Position numbers and translations under genes: made by a program. Under the pieces are notes generated by a model. It made no database searches, was not told where the DNA came from, and worked only from the letters and a program-made list of their open reading frames with translations. DNA of 64,000 nt from WHSM01 sp036375165 (lineage in GTDB: Bacteria; Actinomycetota; Actinomycetes; Mycobacteriales; Micromonosporaceae). The stretch spans positions 1-64,000 of the forward strand of contig DASUSI010000163.1 in assembly GCA_036375165.1 (NCBI GenBank), given 5' to 3'. Positions 17,330-24,879 of this stretch are shown piece by piece; position 1 is the first letter of the stretch, and every line of letters begins with the position of its first letter.

Positions 17330-18658
17330 ATGGTGACCACACGACTGCTGCGGGCTCCGGAGCAGACGCCGCAGGCACCCGGCTACGACGTCGCGAAGCT
17401 GCGTGAGCGGTTCCCGATCCTGTCCCGGGAGGTCAACGGCTACCCGCTGGTCTACCTGGACAGCGCCAACACGTCGCAGAAGCCCCGCCAGGTGATCGAC
17501 GCGATCCGGGAACACTACGAGCGGCACAACGCCAACGTCGCCCGCGCCGTGCACACCCTCGGCACTGAGGCGACCGAGGCGTACGAGGGTGCCCGTGCCA
17601 AGGTGGCGGCCTTCGTGGGGGCGAGCCCGGACGAGGTGGTGTTCACCAAGAACTCCTCCGAGGCGATCAACCTGGTGGCGTACACGTTCGCCAACGTCAC
17701 CCTCGGTGGTGGGGATCCCCGGTTCCGGCTGGGGCCGGGCGACGAGGTGGTGATCTCCGAGATGGAGCACCACTCCAACATCGTGCCGTGGCAGCTGCTG
17801 TGTCAGCGGACCGGCGCGACACTGCGCTGGTTCGGGATCACCGAGGACGGCCGGCTGGACCTGTCCGGCCTGGACGAGCTGGTGAACGAGCGCACGAAGA
17901 TCGTCTCGTACGTGCACGCCTCCAACATTCTGGGGACCATCAACCCGACGGTGCCGGTGATCGAGCGCGCCCGTCAGGTGGGTGCCCTGGTGATGCTGGA
18001 CTGTTCGCAGTCGGTGCCGCACATGCCGGTCGACGTGGCGCGACTTGGTGCGGACTTCATCTGTTTCACCGGCCACAAGATGTGCGGCCCAACCGGCATC
18101 GGGGTGCTGTGGGGACGTCGTGAGCTGCTCGAGGCGATGCCGCCGTTCTTGGGGGGCGGCGAGATGATCGAACGGGTGGACATGACCGGGACCACGTTCG
18201 CCCCACCGCCGCAGCGGTTCGAAGCCGGTACCCCACCGATCGCGCAGGCGGTCGGCTTGGGCGCCGCCGTCGATTTCCTTTCCGACATCGGTATGGACGC
18301 GGTTCGCCAGCACGAACGGGAACTCACGGGGTACGCGCTGGAATCCCTTCAGACCGTCCCCGGGCTGCGGATCATCGGACCGCCGGATGTCACCGGGCGC
18401 GGCGGCACGATCTCGTTTGTGATGGACGCCTACTCGGGTTCCGGCCGATCCGGGCCGGCCATCCACCCGCACGACGTCGGACAGGTGCTCGACGCCCACG
18501 GGATCGCGGTACGGGTCGGCCAGCACTGCGCCCGCCCCACCTGTGTCAGGTTCGGGGTACCGGCGACCACCCGGGCCTCGTTCCACGTCTACACCGTCAC
18601 CGACGAGATCACAGCTCTGGTACGTGGCCTGGAACAGGTCCGGAAGGTGTTTGACTGA
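17330..18658 (+). CDS. sufS: Cysteine desulfurase SufS
   Basis: PLP enzyme that removes sulfur from cysteine for cluster assembly. The 442-residue class II desulfurase has the PLP lysine at Lys250 (TGHKMCGPTG) and the persulfide cysteine at Cys400 (VGQHCARPTC). ATG 17330 gives the expected N-terminus (LRERFPILSREVNG, YLDSANTSQKP) and follows a gaggac RBS. The stop overlaps the sufU start (TGATG). SufU next door is the usual sulfur acceptor in such operons. Confidence 0.96.
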   Translation: MVTTRLLRAPEQTPQAPGYDVAKLRERFPILSREVNGYPLVYLDSANTSQKPRQVIDAIREHYERHNANVARAVHTLGTEATEAYEGARAKVAAFVGASPDEVVFTKNSSEAINLVAYTFANVTLGGGDPRFRLGPGDEVVISEMEHHSNIVPWQLLCQRTGATLRWFGITEDGRLDLSGLDELVNERTKIVSYVHASNILGTINPTVPVIERARQVGALVMLDCSQSVPHMPVDVARLGADFICFTGHKMCGPTGIGVLWGRRELLEAMPPFLGGGEMIERVDMTGTTFAPPPQRFEAGTPPIAQAVGLGAAVDFLSDIGMDAVRQHERELTGYALESLQTVPGLRIIGPPDVTGRGGTISFVMDAYSGSGRSGPAIHPHDVGQVLDAHGIAVRVGQHCARPTCVRFGVPATTRASFHVYTVTDEITALVRGLEQVRKVFD

Positions 18659-19113
18659 TGCAACTCGATACCCTCTACCAGGAGATCATCCTGGACCACT
18701 ACAAGCGACCGCAGGGCCGCGGCCTGCGCGACCCGTACGAGGCCGAGGTGCATCACGTCAACCCGACGTGCGGGGACGAGATCACCCTGCGGGTGCACCT
18801 GGACGAGGACAACCGGGTCGCCGATGTGTCGTACGAGGGGATGGGGTGCTCGATCAGCCAGGCGGCGGCGAGTGTGATGTACGGCCTGTTGCGGGGTAAG
18901 CCCTTGCCGGAGGCGCTGCGGTTGCACGGGTCTTTCACCGAGATGATCGGCAGCCGGGGGCAGCTCGCGCCGGACGAGGATCTGCTGGAGGACGGCGTGG
19001 CGTTCGCCGGGGTGGCGAAGTATCCCGGCCGGGTGAAGTGCGCCCTGCTGCCGTGGATGGCGTTCAAGGACGCGGTCGCCCGTGCGGCGGCGGTGACGAA
19101 AGGTGGCCACTGA
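18658..19113 (+). CDS. sufU: Zinc-dependent sulfurtransferase SufU
   Basis: IscU-like protein that receives persulfide sulfur from SufS. The 151-residue protein has the three conserved cysteines at 38 (PTCGDEI), 64 (GMGCSIS) and 128 (VKCALLPW), and the longer spacing between the second and third that marks SufU rather than IscU. It starts within the sufS stop codon and ends within the sufT start (TGATG), indicating tight translational coupling. Confidence 0.95.
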   Translation: MQLDTLYQEIILDHYKRPQGRGLRDPYEAEVHHVNPTCGDEITLRVHLDEDNRVADVSYEGMGCSISQAAASVMYGLLRGKPLPEALRLHGSFTEMIGSRGQLAPDEDLLEDGVAFAGVAKYPGRVKCALLPWMAFKDAVARAAAVTKGGH

Positions 19114-19478
19114 TGAGTGATGAGACCGCTGTGGAACAGACCACGGCACCCGGCAGGGCAAAGCTTGAGGACGTGGAAGAGGCGCTCAAGGACGTCGTTG
19201 ACCCGGAACTGGGCATCAACGTGGTCGATCTGGGGCTGGTGTATGGCGTCCACGTGGACGACGACAACGTGGCGACCGTCGACATGACCTTGACCTCGGC
19301 GGCGTGCCCGCTCACCGATGTGATCGAGGACCAGACCCGCTCGGCGCTGTGCTCGGGCCCGGGTGGTGGGTTGGTCAGCGACTTTCGGATCAACTGGGTG
19401 TGGATTCCGCCGTGGGGACCAGACAAGATCACCGATGACGGCCGGGAGCAGTTGCGGGCACTCGGCTTCAACGTCTGA
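19113..19478 (+). CDS. sufT: MIP18/DUF59-family Fe-S assembly factor SufT
   Basis: A 121-residue protein of the MIP18 (PaaD-like, DUF59) family, an Fe-S maturation factor. It has the motif VVDPELGINVVDLGLVYGV near residues 28-46 and the TLTSAACPLTDVIEDQ segment with the conserved cysteine near 68. ATG 19113 overlaps the sufU stop. It closes the suf operon; the following 61 bp to the convergent ABC permease contain a GC-rich palindrome (aggccgcggcct) that may stop transcription. Confidence 0.92.
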   Translation: MSDETAVEQTTAPGRAKLEDVEEALKDVVDPELGINVVDLGLVYGVHVDDDNVATVDMTLTSAACPLTDVIEDQTRSALCSGPGGGLVSDFRINWVWIPPWGPDKITDDGREQLRALGFNV

Positions 19479-19539
19479 GCGTCGGTGGCCGGCGCATCGG
19501 CGGACCTCGCCAAGCCTTGGAACTGATCAGGCCGCGGCC

Positions 19540-20367
19540 TCAGGGCTTTCGGATCCCCCGTCCGGCGGCGAACCCGCCGAGCAGGGCGATGATGCCGCTG
19601 ATCACAACGGCCCAGAAGATCGGAGTCAGTTCCAGATCACCCAGGGCCAGGCCCCGTGAGCCGTTGATCGCGTAGCTGAGCGGGTTCACCTTGGCGATCG
19701 CCTGGAGCCATCCAGGCAGACTCTCCAATGGGGCGAACGCGTTGGAGGCGAACATCAGCGGGAACACCGCCACCATCCCGATCATCTGCATCACCTCCAG
19801 GTTGCGCACCCAGACGCCGAGGGCCATGAACAACCAGGACAGCCCCCAGCCGACGATCAGCGCGAGCACCAGGGCGGCGACGGTGCCGGCCACCCCGCCC
19901 GAGGGACCGAATCCGAACAGCACCACCGCTCCGAGCAGCAGCGTGGACAGTTGGATAATGTTGCGTACCGTGTCGAACACGCTCCGTGCCGTCAGCAGCG
20001 AGAACATGCTGATCGGCAGGGAACGGAACCGCGCGAGCGCTCCGTTTTTCAGGTCGTTGGCGAGCCCGGCACCGGCCCACATCGCGGCCTGGCTTCCCGT
20101 GGTCACCAGGATCGCCGGCATCAGGTAGTCGATGTAGTCGACTCCACGCGGGAAGCCCGGAGCGTACGCCATGCCTTTGAACACCTGACTGAACAAGGTC
20201 AGCATGATCAGCGGTTGCAGCAGGCTCATCACAAGAAGGCGAGGATCTTTCAGAGCCTGCATCGAACGGCCGGTCAGCACCCAGACCTGCTGTGGGAACG
20301 AGGAGCCGCCCCAGTCCTGACGAGTGGAGACCGGCGTGGTGGAGCGGGTGACGGCGGTGACTGACAT
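19540..20367 (-). CDS. ABC-2 type exporter permease (drug-resistance type)
   Basis: Transmembrane subunit of an ABC-2 exporter of the DrrB type. The 275-residue protein has six hydrophobic segments from about residue 45, with LLQPLIMLTLFSQVFKGMA and a late PLMFASNAFAPLESLPGWLQ loop typical of DrrB-like permeases. It lies 21 bp downstream of the ATPase gene in the same direction. The substrate cannot be read from sequence; antibiotic or lipid export is typical of the family. Confidence 0.9.
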   Translation of the reverse strand: MSVTAVTRSTTPVSTRQDWGGSSFPQQVWVLTGRSMQALKDPRLLVMSLLQPLIMLTLFSQVFKGMAYAPGFPRGVDYIDYLMPAILVTTGSQAAMWAGAGLANDLKNGALARFRSLPISMFSLLTARSVFDTVRNIIQLSTLLLGAVVLFGFGPSGGVAGTVAALVLALIVGWGLSWLFMALGVWVRNLEVMQMIGMVAVFPLMFASNAFAPLESLPGWLQAIAKVNPLSYAINGSRGLALGDLELTPIFWAVVISGIIALLGGFAAGRGIRKP

Positions 20368-20388
20368 GGTGGAGTCCTCGGTCCTCGG

Positions 20389-21327
20389 TCAGGCCGCGGC
20401 CTGGTGGGTCAAGGTCAGGTAGACGTCGTCGAGTGTCGGCTCGTGCAGGGCGAGCTCGGCGACCTCGGCACCGGCGGTGTCCAGGGCGCGCACCACCGTG
20501 GCCAGTGCGTTGGCGGCCTCGACCGGGATGGTGATGGCGCGGTGCGACCCCTCGTGGATCGGGTCGAAGCCAGCGGCACGTAGCGCCCGCAGCGCCGCGG
20601 GTACGTCGTCGGCGTCAGTGACCGTGAGCGCCACGGTACGTTGGCCGACGTTGGCCTTCAGTTCGGCCGCCGAGCCAGCCGCGACCACCTGTCCCTTGGA
20701 CAGCACCGTGACGGCGTCGGCCAGCCGATCCGCCTCTTCCAGGTACTGGGTCGTCAGCAGCACCGTCGTGCCGTCGTCGACCAGCCGTTCGACGATTTCC
20801 CACATCCCGAGCCGACTGGTGGGATCCAGACCGGTGGTTGGCTCGTCCAGGAATACCACATCAGGGTGTCCCACCAGGCTCGCGGCCAGGTCGAGGCGAC
20901 GTTTCATGCCTCCGGAGTACGTGCTGACCTTTCGCCCGGCGGCATCCGCGAGGTCGAACAACTCGAGCAGTTCGGCGGCCCGCCGGTTGGCCTCGCGCTT
21001 GCCGGCGCCGAGCAGCCTGGCGATCAACACCAGATTCCGGGTTCCGGTCAACTGTTCGTCGACCGAGGCGAACTGGCCGGTCAGGCCGATCCTGGCGCGC
21101 ACCCGGTGGCCTTCGGCGGCCACGTCGAAGCCGGCCACCCGGGCGCTCCCGCCGTCCGCTGCCAGGACCGTGCTGAGCACGTTGACCAGGGTGGTCTTGC
21201 CCGCGCCGTTGTGGCCCAGCAACGCCGTCACGGTGCCCCGGGGAACCCGCAGGCTGACCCGGTCCAAGGCGGTCACGTCGCCGAAGGTCCTGGTGACGTC
21301 GACCGCGTCGATCATGAGGTCATTCAT
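20389..21327 (-). CDS. ABC exporter ATPase (DrrA type)
   Basis: ATP-binding subunit paired with the downstream permease. The 312-residue protein has Walker A LGHNGAGKTT near residue 37, signature YSGGMKRRLDLA, Walker B VVFLDEPTTGLDP and a DrrA-type C-terminal extension (LTLTHQAAA end). ATG 21327 overlaps the stop of an upstream frame that is the tail of a TetR-type regulator, so the exporter was once the second gene of a tetR-ABC operon. With that regulator's DNA-binding part lost, expression may now depend on the upstream alkD-like gene. Confidence 0.92.
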   Translation of the reverse strand: MNDLMIDAVDVTRTFGDVTALDRVSLRVPRGTVTALLGHNGAGKTTLVNVLSTVLAADGGSARVAGFDVAAEGHRVRARIGLTGQFASVDEQLTGTRNLVLIARLLGAGKREANRRAAELLELFDLADAAGRKVSTYSGGMKRRLDLAASLVGHPDVVFLDEPTTGLDPTSRLGMWEIVERLVDDGTTVLLTTQYLEEADRLADAVTVLSKGQVVAAGSAAELKANVGQRTVALTVTDADDVPAALRALRAAGFDPIHEGSHRAITIPVEAANALATVVRALDTAGAEVAELALHEPTLDDVYLTLTHQAAA

Positions 21328-21490
21328 GCGTTCCCCCTCGCCGACACCGGCGGTCGGTCCATCAGTACGCCGTGCAGGAAGCCGTCAACGAGTTCGTCGA
21401 CATCCGCGGGATCGACCCGGAAGGTGTGGTCCTGACGCAGCCGCATCGCGAACTGCGAACTGAAGATCACCCCGAGCAGCATGTTGTGCG
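21324..21490 (-). pseudogene. C-terminal remnant of a TetR-family regulator
   Basis: The frame ending at 21324 reads NMLLGVIFSSQFAMRLRQDH, then VDELVDGFLHGVL, a typical ligand-domain tail of TetR regulators paired with DrrAB-type exporters, and its stop overlaps the ABC ATPase start (ATGA). Only about 55 residues remain; no helix-turn-helix is found before the alkD-like gene ends at 21578. The 5' part was deleted. A different frame starting at ATG 21573 (MSEDAVVELKVELIGSD) reads across the junction and may be part of the deletion scar. Confidence 0.65.
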
Positions 21491-21577
21491 GTCCGTTCCG
21501 GCGGGATCCGCAGTGACGTCGTGTCCGAGCCGATGAGTTCGACCTTGAGTTCGACCACGGCGTCCTCACTCATTGTG

Positions 21578-22276
21578 TCAGGTCCAGGTTCGTAGTGCTT
21601 CGCGGACCGACAAGGGTGCCATCCGGCCCTGGTTTTCCGCGACGAACCGGCGTACCGCCTCCGGGTCCGACCTCGCGTACTCCCGCAACGCCCACCCGAT
21701 CGCCTTGCGTACGAAGAAGTCCGGATCACCGCAGCGAGCGCTGCAGTACCGGAACAGGCGGTCGGAATCGGTGGTCTTCCGGTAGCGCAACTGGTGCAAC
21801 AATCCGGTTCGGACCAGCCAGATGTTCCCCGCCCGGATCCAGGCATCCAGCGTAGGCACCAAAGTGGGATACCGTGCCACCACCGGGCCGACGACCCGGC
21901 TGGCGAGTGCGTCGATGGTGTCCCACCACGACTTCGTGGCGATCAACCCTTCCAGCGTCGGCATCGATCGTGGGGTGAGCCCCGCGGCGTGCCGCGCCAG
22001 CAGGTCGGTCCCGAAGTACTGGTACTCCCGGTGTTCCAGTGCCCAACAGGCGTCCGCCACGGACAGCAGGTCCGTTTCGGTCGGCACGGGCAGGCCGGCG
22101 AGCACGTCCCGGGACAGGGCCCGGCGCTGGGGCATGGGTATCCCGAGGAACCGGAACCGCTGCCGCATGTACGCCGCCATAGGGACCGCCCGGTCCGGGT
22201 CCGCCGCAGCACCATAGGCCGTACGTAACCGGGCGATGACGGTTTCGGTGAACGGCTGCGCGGTGGGCGGGGCCAC
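21578..22276 (-). CDS. DNA alkylation repair protein (AlkD-like)
   Basis: HEAT-repeat DNA glycosylase of the AlkC/AlkD superfamily that excises alkylated bases. The 232-residue protein has the family hallmarks MPQRRALSRDVL, YFGTDLLARHA, a KSWWDTIDALASRVVG helix and VRKAIGWALREYA near residue 190. The Trp/Asp of SWWDTID and the later Arg match residues used for binding damaged DNA in AlkD. The GTG start at 22276 lies 35 bp from the divergent acVLRF1-type gene. Confidence 0.9.
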   Translation of the reverse strand: MAPPTAQPFTETVIARLRTAYGAAADPDRAVPMAAYMRQRFRFLGIPMPQRRALSRDVLAGLPVPTETDLLSVADACWALEHREYQYFGTDLLARHAAGLTPRSMPTLEGLIATKSWWDTIDALASRVVGPVVARYPTLVPTLDAWIRAGNIWLVRTGLLHQLRYRKTTDSDRLFRYCSARCGDPDFFVRKAIGWALREYARSDPEAVRRFVAENQGRMAPLSVREALRTWT

Positions 22277-22311
22277 GGTGACCAGGATGCCAGTCGACTA
22301 CCGTGCCGGGC

Positions 22312-22971
22312 ATGGGGACACGAGCCGCCGCCGGGGGCGGACGTCTGGTGGAGGTTCCACCCGAGCGGCTGGTCCGGTGGCTGGAGAACTTCGCCGCCCG
22401 GCATGGAGGCGCGCCTTCCACCACGCCGGGACCGGGCGGGCTCAGCCTGGCCGCGCCCGACGGTGCCACCGCCGAGGCCTGGTTGCCGTTCGGTGGCTCG
22501 CCGGCAGAGTGGGAAGAACTGGTGGCGCTGGCTTCCGAACCCCGCCGGATCGGGCTGCTGCTGGCCCGCCGGGGAGGATTCGCGGCCGGCATCGCGGACG
22601 GTGCGACGCTGACCGCCAGTAAGGTCGAACGGCGCTACGTCCAAGGCCGTACCGCCGCGGGGGGCTGGTCGCAGCAGCGGTTCGCCCGGCGGCGTGCCAA
22701 CCAGGCCCGGCAGGGTGCCGACGCCGCCGCTGACGCGGTGGCCCGCCTGCTGCTGCCGGAATCCGACAGGCTGCACGCTCTCGTGGTGGGCGGCGATCGC
22801 CAGGCGGTCGATGCGGTCCTCTCCGACCGGCGGCTCGCTCCGCTCGCCGCCAAGGTGGCCGGTTGGTTTCTCACCGTGCCCGAGCCACGTCACTCAGTAC
22901 TCACGGACGCGGCCCGGCTGGCCCGGGTGGTGCGGATCCGGGTGATCGAGCCCGCGTCAGCTTCCGCCTGA
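22312..22971 (+). CDS. acVLRF1-family peptidyl-tRNA hydrolase / release factor
   Basis: Member of the actinobacterial VLRF1 group, related to the eRF1 and Vms1 fold, which releases nascent chains from ribosomes. The roughly 219-residue protein has the distinctive segment SKVERRYVQGRTAAGGWSQQ followed by RFARRRANQA, where the Gln-rich loop corresponds to the catalytic loop of Vms1-type hydrolases. ATG 22312 (MGTRAAAGG) is preferred; ATG 22303 adds three residues. Its 3' end overlaps the convergent zinc peptidase gene by 15 bp. Confidence 0.85.
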   Translation: MGTRAAAGGGRLVEVPPERLVRWLENFAARHGGAPSTTPGPGGLSLAAPDGATAEAWLPFGGSPAEWEELVALASEPRRIGLLLARRGGFAAGIADGATLTASKVERRYVQGRTAAGGWSQQRFARRRANQARQGADAAADAVARLLLPESDRLHALVVGGDRQAVDAVLSDRRLAPLAAKVAGWFLTVPEPRHSVLTDAARLARVVRIRVIEPASASA

Positions 22972-23871
22972 GAACGTGTCGCACCGCTTCGGGTCGCCGG
23001 CCTTGTAGCCAGTGGTGAACCAGCGTTGTCGCTGTTCGCTGGAGCCGTGGGTCCAGCTCTCCTGGTCAATGCCGCCGCCTGACTTGCGTTGGATCGCGTC
23101 GTCACCGACGGCCGCGGCGGCCTGTAGCGCCTCGGCGATGTCGCGTTCGGTGATCGCGTCGAACAGCCGGTTGCCCTTCATGTCCTCGGTCTGCGCCGCG
23201 TGCGCCGCCCAGGCTCCCGCGTAGCAGTCCGCCTGCAGTTCCAGCATGATCGAATAGCGGTTGGCGTTGTCCGGATCCCGCTGCTGCGCTCGGTGCACCT
23301 GTTCAGAGGTGCCGAGCAGGTTCTGGATGTGGTGGCCGTACTCGTGCGCCACCACGTATGCCTCGGCGAACTCGCCCGTGGCACCGAACCGTCCCGCCAA
23401 CTCCTCGTAGAACCGCAGGTCGATGTACACGTGGCTGTCAGCCGGGCAGTAAAACGGCCCGACCCCGCTGCTCGCCTGGCCACATCCGGTGTTCACTGCG
23501 TCGGAGAAGAACCGTGTGGTGGTCACCTGGTACGGCTGCCCCAGCGTCTTGGGCAGCGCGGACTTCCAGTAGGCCTGGATCGAATTGACGTACGCGAGGT
23601 TACGGCAGTCGGCTCGTTCGAAGCGTTGTGCGTTGTCGACCGCGCACTCCTCTGCCAGGTCGCCAGCCGGCGGGTCACCGCCGCCGGTCCCGGGCAGCAC
23701 ACCGTTGTAGCCGAGGAAGCCCAGAACCAGCATGATCAGCAGACCGGCGATGCCGCCACCGATCCGGCCGCCCGGGATCGGCAGGCCGCCGCCCCCGAAG
23801 CCGCCGCCGGAACCGCGGACGTCCTCCACCTGACTGGTGTCCAGTTGGGCGTTCTCGTTCAGATCCGGCAT
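22957..23871 (-). CDS. Neutral zinc metallopeptidase (YpfJ family), membrane-anchored
   Basis: A 304-residue member of the putative neutral zinc metallopeptidase family. A Gly-rich N-terminal tail (about residues 20-40) precedes one transmembrane helix (IAGLLIMLVLGFLGYNG), placing the catalytic domain outside the cytoplasm. The HExxH zinc motif is present as VVAHEYGHHIQN near residue 175. The domain also has the conserved FYCPADSHVYIDL segment and ELQADCYAGAWAAH with a further probable zinc ligand. Substrate unknown. The 199 bp between it and the hemerythrin gene hold no gene. Confidence 0.9.
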   Translation of the reverse strand: MPDLNENAQLDTSQVEDVRGSGGGFGGGGLPIPGGRIGGGIAGLLIMLVLGFLGYNGVLPGTGGGDPPAGDLAEECAVDNAQRFERADCRNLAYVNSIQAYWKSALPKTLGQPYQVTTTRFFSDAVNTGCGQASSGVGPFYCPADSHVYIDLRFYEELAGRFGATGEFAEAYVVAHEYGHHIQNLLGTSEQVHRAQQRDPDNANRYSIMLELQADCYAGAWAAHAAQTEDMKGNRLFDAITERDIAEALQAAAAVGDDAIQRKSGGGIDQESWTHGSSEQRQRWFTTGYKAGDPKRCDTFSGGS

Positions 23872-24070
23872 CGTTCCTCCCCAACCGACCTGGGCTGACA
23901 GGTCAGGCCTGGACAGCAGCCTATTGTGCCCGGCACGGCAACGCCTGTTGACGGCCGCGACCGCGTTGCCGGGCGCGCTGGGGCATCCTTGCCGGCGCGC
24001 CCGTGCTCACCCGGGCCGTGTCGGGGTACCGGCAGTGCGCCAAGCCCGGTGCCGGTTGACATCCGCGGTA

Positions 24071-24565
24071 TCAGACCGGTCGACCACGCACAGAGCTTGC
24101 CCAGGTCAGAAGGTCGAGATTGGAGTCCTGGGCCTGGCGCCTGGTGTCGAGAATGGTCCGAACCCGTTCCTCCGGGAACCGCTCCACCATGATGGAAAGG
24201 CCGTCGCAGTCGCTGACGTGCGGCAGGATCGACTGCGCTCCCGCCACCGCCTCATCGCGCTGGCTGTCGTCGAGACTGTGCTCGGCCGCCAACTCGATCA
24301 GGCGGCGGACGGTACGAACCGCCCCGTCGTGGTCGGCGAGCAGCTTGTCGACGTAGTCCCGGCCGAACACCTCGACCAGGCTCGGGTACAGCGACTCCTC
24401 CTCGTAGCGGAAATGCGGGCCGGTCAACGCGGTGATCTCGACCAGCAGATTCCGCGTCCGGACGGTGTCGCCGGCCCGAAACGCCTCGATCAGGTCGAAC
24501 AACCGGTCTCGTACCGCGCGGTGCTCCTGTCTGAAGACATCGGTGAAGGTGTCCGACACTGTCAC
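24071..24565 (-). CDS. Hemerythrin HHE-domain protein
   Basis: Four-helix-bundle protein with His/Glu residues for a di-iron site: EHRAVRDRLFDLIEAF near residue 12, GPHFRYEEESLYP in the middle and LADHDGAVRTVRRLIE after it, as in hemerythrin/HHE cation-binding domains. The 164-residue product may bind oxygen or take part in iron or nitric oxide responses; the role is not known. The start is GTG 24565, with an aaagggg RBS 7 bp upstream; the longer open frame upstream is Arg/Pro-rich and not homologous. Confidence 0.88.
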   Translation of the reverse strand: MTVSDTFTDVFRQEHRAVRDRLFDLIEAFRAGDTVRTRNLLVEITALTGPHFRYEEESLYPSLVEVFGRDYVDKLLADHDGAVRTVRRLIELAAEHSLDDSQRDEAVAGAQSILPHVSDCDGLSIMVERFPEERVRTILDTRRQAQDSNLDLLTWASSVRGRPV

Positions 24566-24742
24566 CGGATAACCCCTTTCTGCTGCTGAGCGGGTGGTCC
24601 CAGGTACCTTCCTTGACCCCGGCGGCGACCGGGTACGGGCCGAGGTCCTCAAACGTCCGGGACCTTCGTCCGCTCGGTTGCGGGATAGGGGGATTGACCG
24701 GTCCCTTCGGCACGGTGCCGCTGGCGCGCCGTGCCGCTCCGG

Positions 24743-24802
24743 TACACTCGCCACGTGTTGGCTTGCCGAGACTGACCTTCGATCGCCAGCCGGTTCGGCT
24801 GG
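24743..24802 (+). promoter_or_regulatory. Candidate leader (uORF plus hairpin) of the ABC-F gene
   Basis: The 314-bp gap upstream of the ABC-F gene contains a -10-like TACACT (24743-24748). A transcript starting 7 nt later would begin at GTG 24755, opening a six-codon frame Val-Leu-Ala-Cys-Arg-Asp with stop at 24773-24775. A perfect 7-bp stem follows (CCAGCCG 24786-24792, loop gtt, CGGCTGG 24796-24802) and then tggtttcg. This uORF/hairpin layout resembles ribosome-mediated attenuation, known for some ABC-F resistance genes; no antiterminator partner was identified. Confidence 0.3.
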
Positions 24803-24879
24803 TGGTTTCGCGCGCCCGGAGCCGCGTATCCCTGTCCGGGTGAGGTCCGTCCCTTCGACCCGAGAGTGAGCCGACTTCC

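Noticed and set aside
21385..21573. 62-codon frame MSEDAVVELK...
   Set aside because: It begins with a plausible ATG but reads through the TetR remnant in the wrong frame; treated as part of the deletion scar.
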